This document shows positions 23,101-32,100 of a stretch of DNA of 64,000 nucleotides, in pieces; the first letter of the stretch is position 1, and every line of letters starts with the position of its first letter. The notes under the pieces were generated by a model. The model was given only the letters and a program-made list of their open reading frames with translations. It was not told the origin of the DNA and made no database searches. Made by a program: the position numbers and the translations under genes. The DNA is from Agapetus fuscipes (Eukaryota > Arthropoda > Insecta > Trichoptera > Glossosomatidae). Location: positions 8,060,001 through 8,124,000 of the forward strand of contig OX637339.1 of NCBI GenBank assembly GCA_951799405.1, in the 5' to 3' direction.

Positions 23101-26100
23101 ATGTCGGTTGCGCAAATCAAAGATTTGGGAGTATTGTTGGACGCGGGATTAACATTTGTACCACACATAAAGGCAACTGTGGATAGGGCACTCAGAACAT
23201 TAGGATTTTCCTTACGACTGTGTGAAAAATTTTATAACGTGCACACCTTTATTTATATTTTTACAAGTTTGGTGAGGCCATTGCTGGAGTATAACTCCGT
23301 GTTGTGGTCTCCTCACTACCAGGTACATATACGTAGTATAGAAAAGGTACAAAACAAACTACTTCGCTTTATCAATTTCAAACTCGGAATACCCATCTCG
23401 GATATCAATTATAACCAACTCCGAGAATCGTATAAACTTGCACCGCTCTCGGCTCGGAGAAGTGCTGCTGACATGGTTTTTCTATACAAACTCATTAATG
23501 GCTTGACCGACGCGCCCCAACTCCTATCAAAAATTAATTTCCGTGTCCCAATAAGGAACACGCGTAACGTGGATACTTTTGATGTGGCAGACTGTGCCGT
23601 GAACTACCAGTATTACTCGCCTTTTCAGCGACTGCCCAGGGAGGCGAACAAGCTGGAGGTTGATATTTTCTCCACGGGATTCTATACATTTAAAAAAAAA
23701 ATAAACAGTATGTAGGTATCCGCATTTTGTCGGTCTCTCATCATCCATTCTTTCCGCAGGCCCAAGCCATCTCAACACATTTTTTTTTTGTACCTTTAGT
23801 TTCACATCTTCTTTCTTTCTTTGCACAACACATTGTAAATTGTATGTTGTATTGCATTGTATGAAATTTTTTTTATAAAAAAGTCCTTGAAATTTTAAAT
23901 GATCTTTTGTTTATTCTATTAATTTTAGCAAATTTTACACCTGATTTAGTATATTATGTTGTGACAACCCTGATCAAATAATGAAGATTTGTTGTTTATT
24001 ACAACAATTTTTGTATACAACAATTGCTTACACTGGTTTATGGTTTTTGCATTATTATTTTTAAAGTTTATTGTTATTATTTTTAAATTGTTAGTTCTAT
24101 TGCTTTATAACCATCGTATATTTACATCTTTGTATATTATTTATGTGTCATTTATTTGTGTTATATCTTAAGATATTAGTTTTATACCTATAGATACAGT
24201 ACCTACTTATGTACCTACATATTTATATTTATCGCAATGTTGTAAAAGGCTATATAGCCGTTTATTCTTCTTAAATAAATAAATAAATTTTGTATATTTT
24301 GTAGAAATTGGTATTTACAAGAACGACGTCACTTTTGGTACTCGTACATCATTTGCCATCATCCGCAGACCAGACTCCCCCCCCCCTTAATGCGAATGAC
24401 GTAATATATGGGCAGCCACTTAATTAAAAATTAGTAAATGAAATCTTAAACAGTTTTTCTTATTTTTTCTTTTGCCAACGTTTCGTTACTTCTGTTCTGT
24501 GCGCTACATCTTTGGATCTCTGCTATTTTCTGATTGAAATCGAAAAAAGGTATTGACACCTCTTATGGATCTTGTGACAAAATAAGAACAATATCACTCT
24601 AAATCCAGCCGTGGAAGCCTAAAAACAGTACCTACTATTTTTTATTTTTTTTTATAACTATTAAAGTGTCATTTTAAATATAGTTACACGTATTTTAACT
24701 CAGTTTTAAGCTGAAAGTTACAAAATAATATACTTACTTTAAAAAGTTTTCGACTATCAATCACACATCTGCTCTTGCGTAAAACTAAAATTTTCTGTAT
24801 TGTTGCCTGATGAAAACCCACTGATGAAAAGCTGTGTACGTCCCTGTATAATATACATACGAATAAGCGACAAAAACTAAATTATTCGGGAGAACAGTTT
24901 AAAGTTTGAGATTGCAGAAAATTTGCATATTTTTTATCATATCATTAAAATCAAAACATCTCTAAAATTAAAAAAAAACAAAGGCATTTATCTTCATTCC
25001 TATTTATGTGGTTTTACGTTTTTACTTTATAGCAGTCCGAAGGACTGCTATAAAGTATTGTATTCGCCCGAAAAAAAAAAAATGAGGTTTCAACGGAAAT
25101 GAGTTGTCCTGCACCAGGACATGCAAAAAAACCTAATTTGTCGAACCTGTCCGTCCGTCCGTCCATCCGTCCGTCCGTCCGTCCGTCCGTCCGTCCGTAT
25201 GGATGTATGTATGTCCCAGCCGGAACTACTAATCGCAGAGACACCAATTTTTGGATTTAGAGAATTGACAACCACAGATTTTGATGGGCCGACCGGCATG
25301 GCACCAACCTGAAAATTCAAGATGGCTGCCATACAAAAAAAACATAAAATTGCACTTTTCTCAAAAACGGCTCAAACGATTTTCTTTAAAATTTCAGTGT
25401 GGTCGTTGCTTAAATTGTCGCGAAGAAAATTTGTTATGGCAACACTCTTCCTAACCTGCGTCTATGAGTTGCCATATGAAAGAAAAAAACGATTGTGATT
25501 ATCTCGGAAATGGCTAGGTTGACAAAAAAAAAATGTTCTACAATATTACGCGCAATATTAATTTCTACAAAAATTTTAAGAATACTTTAAAATTTTTTTT
25601 ACTTAAAGTACCGCTTACACGATCTCAAAATTTTCATCGAAAATATTAAAAAGACCCATAAAAACGCAATTTTGTAAAACTTTTTTTAAGTTCACAAGAA
25701 AGAAAAAATTATAAACTTCTTTGCACTATAATTTGTTTTTCACTATTTTGATAATTCAAGATGGCTTCGAAAGAGGAGAAAACTTCAAATGCGATTTTCT
25801 CAAAAACGGCTCTAACGATTTTTTTTAAATTTTCAGTAAAGTAGTTGCTTGATACATTCTTATCAAATTTAGTTATGGCAACATTTTTACCAATCTGCGT
25901 CTATCAGTTGCCATATGAAAAAAATAAACAATTGTGATTTTCTCAGAAGTGAAAGCGTTGACAAAAAAGATATGTACTACAATATTATACGTAACATCAA
26001 ATTCTATATAAAAATTAAATAAATTTTTTGAAAATAAAAACATAAAGGGCCGTTTACATGATATCAAAAATTGAAATTAAAAGGCTACAAAAACCCATCA

Positions 26101-29100
26101 GAACGCAAAAAACTTTTATGTTTCTTAACTTTATCAGAAAGAACTTTTTTATCACTATAATTCATAGTGAAACATTTTTCAAATTTTAGAAAATTCAAGA
26201 TGGCTTCCGAACAGCTGAAAATTTCAAATGAGATTTTCTCAAAAACGGCTCCTACGATTTTCTTTTTTTTTTTTGCATATTCGTCATTATAATACTGCTA
26301 TGTAACAACAATAACCATTGCCTCATAATTTTCTTTGTTTTGGGGGTTGCCATACAAGAGAACAAAATAATTTAAAATTTCTCGGCAGAGAAAGGGTTAA
26401 CTAAAAAATAATGTTCTACAATTGAAAAGCTTTTATATATACCTACATACATGAATCATTACTTTTTTCAAAAAAATATTATAAAGTATAGCCACCATAC
26501 AAAGTGACAAATTTTCATACAAAAAATTATTGTAATATTTTTGGTAGCAAAACGTCTAATACCCATAAATCAACCTACATAACAATTCGCTCAATCAATT
26601 GCTATGCAACAACAATAAGCATTGCCTCTTAATACTCTTTGTTTTGGGGGCTGCCATACAAGAGAAAACAATATTTTAAATTTTCCCGGCAGAGAACGGG
26701 TTAACTAAAAAATAATGTTCTACAATTGAAAAGCTCTTATATATACCTACATACATTAATCATTATTTTTTTCAAATAAATATTATAAGGTGTAGCCACC
26801 ATACAAAGTGACAAATTTTAATACAAAAATAATTGTAATATTCTTGGTACTAAAACGCCTAATATAAAATACTAGGCTACGAGTCTTAAAATAGTAAGTT
26901 GTACCCATATGATAATCAATCATAACTTTCCAAAATATCAATGAAAAGTATAGGTACCCACCAAACAAAGTGTTAGTTTTGATACAAACGGGATCAATGA
27001 TAATACTGCAAAAAGACGATTGCTTAAAAAGATTAGCTTCATTACTTTCACACAACTAAATGTTTTGTTATGAAAATTGGCTATGACCTAAAAATGACCG
27101 TATTTTGTGCTATAAAGTCCTGTGCAGTCCACTGTACAATTTATTTTTTTGTTACAAGCGCCTTAAGGACAAAATAGGCAAAAATCTTGTACACAAAAAA
27201 CATACTTCAAAAACGCAGTTGTTTGCTTGGGCATAAACAACAAAACAATCATCGTAGAGCTATGGGAGTTAGCGCAATAGAAAGAGCGGAAAATTTTAAG
27301 TAGGATAGCATTCATAACTCATTTTTGACCAAAACGTCGCTTATTCTTTTTTTTAACCGTCGATATGTAATATGCATGTATTTGGTCCATAGTACCTACT
27401 TAGTACTTACTTAGTACCTACATGGTACCTACTTAATACCTATATGGTACTTGTTTTGTACTTGCATAGTTTTCTTACTCACATTACAAAGTACAAGGTC
27501 ATCTTATTTCCAACAACATGCCAACAAATAATTAAAATACTTCTTGGCCTTAATTCCTTGACTTATAGATTGGTATAAGGCTGACCACCCATACTGTAAA
27601 AAATGGTTCACTTTGCCAATGTCACCCCTGTTTCAGGAAAGGTCGGAAAGTTGCAGGGTGTAAATTCATTTAAGATTGGGTTTTTATATTGTAGGTCCAC
27701 ATGCGGCATGTGTTAGTGCGAACTTATACGTGTCTGCTTGTGGGAATGCATTTAATATGAATCTTAAATGGTGTATATCTTTGCAGCTTGGATTTAGATT
27801 AGATAGCACTTAGAACCAAAATGCTATATTTTCAAAGAAATTTGCAGTTTGATTCTGTAGGTACAAAAGCAACTGACTGACGTAAAATACTGCCCTAATT
27901 CCATCAATCCATATTTACGAGTTAAAAGCCGCTTTAGAAACATTGCGAGCTCGATTTTAGTGGCTTGACTTATAGGTTGAAATGAGGCTGACCACCCATA
28001 CTGTAAAAAAATGGTTCACTTTGCCAATGTCACCCCTGTGTCAGGGAAGGTCGGCAAAAGATGTAGGGTGTATATTAATTTGAGGTTTGGATGGGACCAA
28101 CATGTTTTCGTCATTTTATGTAAAATTTCCTCCTCAATCGTCGTGCAGAAAGAGTGCCTCCTGAAGACGTTGGCTATAGCGTCAACGAAACATCGAATTC
28201 TTCCCTAACATTCCGGTTCATCTAATATCCGAAAAGTGTATCTAATCAATCTTGAAATTTCATAATGATATGAAAATATATCTCCAGTTTGATAAAATAC
28301 TCGAAAGATGCCACTCACAAGCGGTGAAACGTTAGTCCTGTAAAAAGAGGTTACATACAATATGACAGAAGACATACTCTTCTTTTAACATTTGATAGCT
28401 ATTAGAGCTATATTTCCTCTTATTTGACAAGCTCTCTGGCTAAATTTATACCTACCACATGTATTTTACTTAAGTGTATAATTTATATTTTTCAGCCTGC
28501 AAATCCATCCAGTTCTGGTCCCTGAATCGTCATGGCACCAGATTGGCGGGAGAGACTGACATGATTGATATGAAGACGGGCCTTCAGATCAGAGACAATA
28601 TTGTGGCCAATTATGCCGCAGGTAAATATGTCTTCTTCATCATCTTTTGTGAAACAGCTGTGACATTGGCAAGAGCCACTTTTTTCAGTATGCGTGAGGC
28701 TGACCCTCCATGCTGTAAAAACGTGGTTCACATTTGCCAACGCTACCCCGTTTGCGGGAAAGGCGGCAGGAGTCGTAAGGTTTATGTTCATGTGAGGTTT
28801 GGTTTATTTTGTATACAAACTACCATGTGCCTGTTTGTGAGCAGGTTATAATTATTATTCTTATTATAGATAGCATTAAAAATAAGCCTTAGATGTCAAT
28901 ATAATATCTTCGCCAAAATGTATATATTATAGATTAAAGTGGTCAGCCACATTCCATTATCAAACTATATAAGTTAAGGTACACAAATAATAAATTTAAC
29001 ATGATGACCTGTAAATTTTCAGGAAGTATTGATCCAGCCAACAGACTCTGCGACTCTGATCTCGCGGCATTGAAGAACTGGACGTGGGACGACGACATGG

Positions 29101-32100
29101 AAGACAAGCCTAGCTTCCTGACGGTCCAGGGTTGGAAGGAGGTCCGCGAGATCGCGCAGCGCTACAAGGCCAGGTACCCTCACCTCCTGGGCGCCAGCTA
29201 CTCCCCGGAGAAGTTCCTCTTCAGGCACACCGTGGAGCAGAGGACCTTCGCCAGCTGCAGGGCGCACCTGGAGGGACTGTTTGGTGAAGGAGGATATGAC
29301 AATGTGGTGGTGGAAGAGCCTTTGGAAGAAGATGACGTCATCAGGGTGAGCATATCTTGAGATTTCATATTGTCCGTCATATGTCATATTGTACAGGTAA
29401 TATAATTGCTTATTCTCAGATTTGAGAAATCGGGACATGCTCATGACAAACTTCTACACCAAAGACTTTTGACAAAAAATAGGAAAAAACGTATATTCAC
29501 TGAGAAAACCATGTTAGCTTGACATGTCACTATTCGAGAGGATGGAAATATTTTCCATTCATCAAAGTACGGTCTGTAATCTAGTGGTTAACGCTCCAGA
29601 CTCGTATTACAAAGGATCAGAGTTCTGCGTCCGAAAAGACGGAGCACAAAAAAATATCATTTGATTTTTAAAATTTAGTTGAATATTGTGTCTGTACAAA
29701 GATCGATCACCAAAGGTCCATCCAGCCTTACAGCAACTGGGTTTTTCTAGAGAATTGGCCCTATCTATAGCGACGATCAAGCTTGCAGCAGAGGGCTCTT
29801 GAGGTGTGATTCGCACAAAACAGCGCTCACCAAGTAAATCATTGTAATATTATTTTATTATCAATCGCAGTATTGCTGTATTATAAAGTCGATAAAATGT
29901 TGTTTTATGAATGAGTGTAACGGCTGTACCAATGGTGTAAATTTGTGTATAAGTATAATGATTATAGCCATTCTGATGAGTGTGAAATTGTGCAATCTTC
30001 TAGTAAATACATTACTCGAGCGTGCAGGTGAGAATGGAAGCTTTAATGAGCTGTTGATCCTTCTTTAGCGCTTGTATATAAGACGGTTTTTGCGCATTCA
30101 TGAAAATATTGGTTGTATTCTTTCTAAAATAAATATTACACATATCATTAGCGGTCTTTTTTAAGCAGATTTAAGTCTGGAAGAATCCAGACACGCTTTA
30201 ATAAGCTCTTGATGCTTCTTTAGCGCTTGCACATCAGGCGGATTCTTGCATCACGCAGGAGAACATTAATTGTGTTATTTCTTAAGTAAATAAAAATCAC
30301 CAGTGCACTTTTTTAAGCTATAAGATCCAAAAAAAGTTTTTAATTAAATTTAAGATTGAAGTCTGGGAATTTTAGCATTATTTTATTAATGATGTCTTCT
30401 TCTTTTTTTCCAGCCATATGCCATGTGCCCCACCTGGATCCAGAATGTTGACCTCAATGATGACTTCAGGAAGGCTGAGAAGAGGATCTTCAGGAAACAG
30501 CAGGACTACCTCAAGGTATTTTGGTATTTTTGACGTATTTCTTTAAAATTTGTGAACAACACGCCATAAACGACTTAATTCTTTTTATAAAGGCATGTGT
30601 ACCACATCAAAACGAAATATACAAATCCAGAAACGTTCACAACACATTTACTGGTTGTGTGCGTACACAGTTTATAGAAAGGAATAACAATGGAGGGACA
30701 CACTCTACAGTTCGGGTCGAATTTTATATTTGCTATCGTAAAAATATTCTTACACATGAATAAAATATATTTTTCATGTATTTCAGCTCCTCGATGATGT
30801 AACCCAGAGGCTTGGCTTCAAGAAAACTTTGAAGAAGGACGACATCGACATTATGTACGACAACTGCCGCTTCAACAAAGCCTGGCAACCCGACCAGGTC
30901 TCTCCTTGGTGCTCCGTCTTCACCAAGATCGAACTTCTATTCCTGGAATACCACGATGACCTTGGGCAGTTCTACAAATCTGGATACGGCTCCGATTACA
31001 ATCCAAAACTGGGATGCAGACCTCTGACCCATCTCTTGGAGACTTTCACCAAGACTGTTCAAGGAGAAGGTGGACCGGCTGTGACGTCAATGTTCAGCCA
31101 CGACACCCTGTTGAATATGATGTTCACAGCTCTTGGATTTGGAAAGGACCAGAAACCTCTGAAGGGAACTGATTACGATGATGCTCTGGTGAATAGGAAG
31201 TTCAGGACTAGTTTAAACAGTCCGTTTGCTGCTAATGTTGCCGCTGTTCTTCATGAGTACGTGCCTATGATCCATTTCACATTATATTTTAACCTTCAAA
31301 TTTAGAATTTTACACTCTATGTTAAAGGTTGAATGTACTAAGGTAGGAAGGTCAAATCCTGGTTAGCCCTTATGTGATGTCTCGGGCTAAATTTTGCTCA
31401 AAATTGGACATGGGTCAGCAAAAAAACAGCTCAACCGCCTTCAATCTGTACTGAATTCAGCAACGAGACTTTTATTCGAGATTTCCATTAATTTACTCAC
31501 ATCACTCCTATGTTAAAGAAACTGCATTTGCTTCGTTTTTCCCAAGCAAGTGGTCTATCGTATTTTTTTGGGTAGTTTACAAATGGTGCGATTCCTCCTA
31601 ATTTGGCTGACATGCTTTCACCTGTTGAGATGGGCTATAGCTTATAGGTACGAGACGCTTAGAAACGCTATTCTGCTAAATTCTTTACGACCTCAAGGCG
31701 ACAAGATAGCGATTCGTGTCCAGAAATAAGGTGCTCTGTGATTTTTTATCGATGAAGCTATTTTGCAAGCGCTAGCAATCTCCGACTTGAATACGCATTA
31801 ATTTTGTGGGCATTTAGATAGCCCAATGGGGGGGAACAAACTGCCACCTAAAGCAAGGAAGGCAGATCAGACTGTCACCCAAAAGACACACCTTGAATAA
31901 TCTTATCCATGATTTGAAAATGGCAATGATCTAATCTTGTTTTTGATCTGTTTTAGATGTTCCAACGGAGAATACCAAGTTCAGATCTTTCTCAACGAAA
32001 GACCCATGGATCTGGAAGGCTGCCCTAGAGGTCTTTGCAGCTGGGACAACTTCCAGAAGCTTCTGTCAGTCACCAAGAACTGTAACCTCGACTTCTGCAA

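Larger units (their letters stand above)
19546..24419. mobile_element. TIR element with TTA duplication, hosting a LINE
   Basis: The left end GGGGCCGTCCATAAATTACG (19546) and the complement of the right end, GTGGCTGCCCATATATTACG (24419), align with four mismatches in 20. Both are followed by TCAT. TTA flanks each side (19543-19545, 24420-24422). A 3-bp TTA duplication is typical of PIF/Harbinger elements. The transposase is absent. Most of the interior is the LINE inserted later. Confidence 0.65.

Noticed and set aside
25014..25332. Proteins with RTDG repeats
   Set aside because: They arise only from the TCCG microsatellite.
29019..29444. 141-codon antisense frame over exon 3
   Set aside because: It is the shadow of a GC-rich coding exon. 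The sense strand has splice sites and family motifs.
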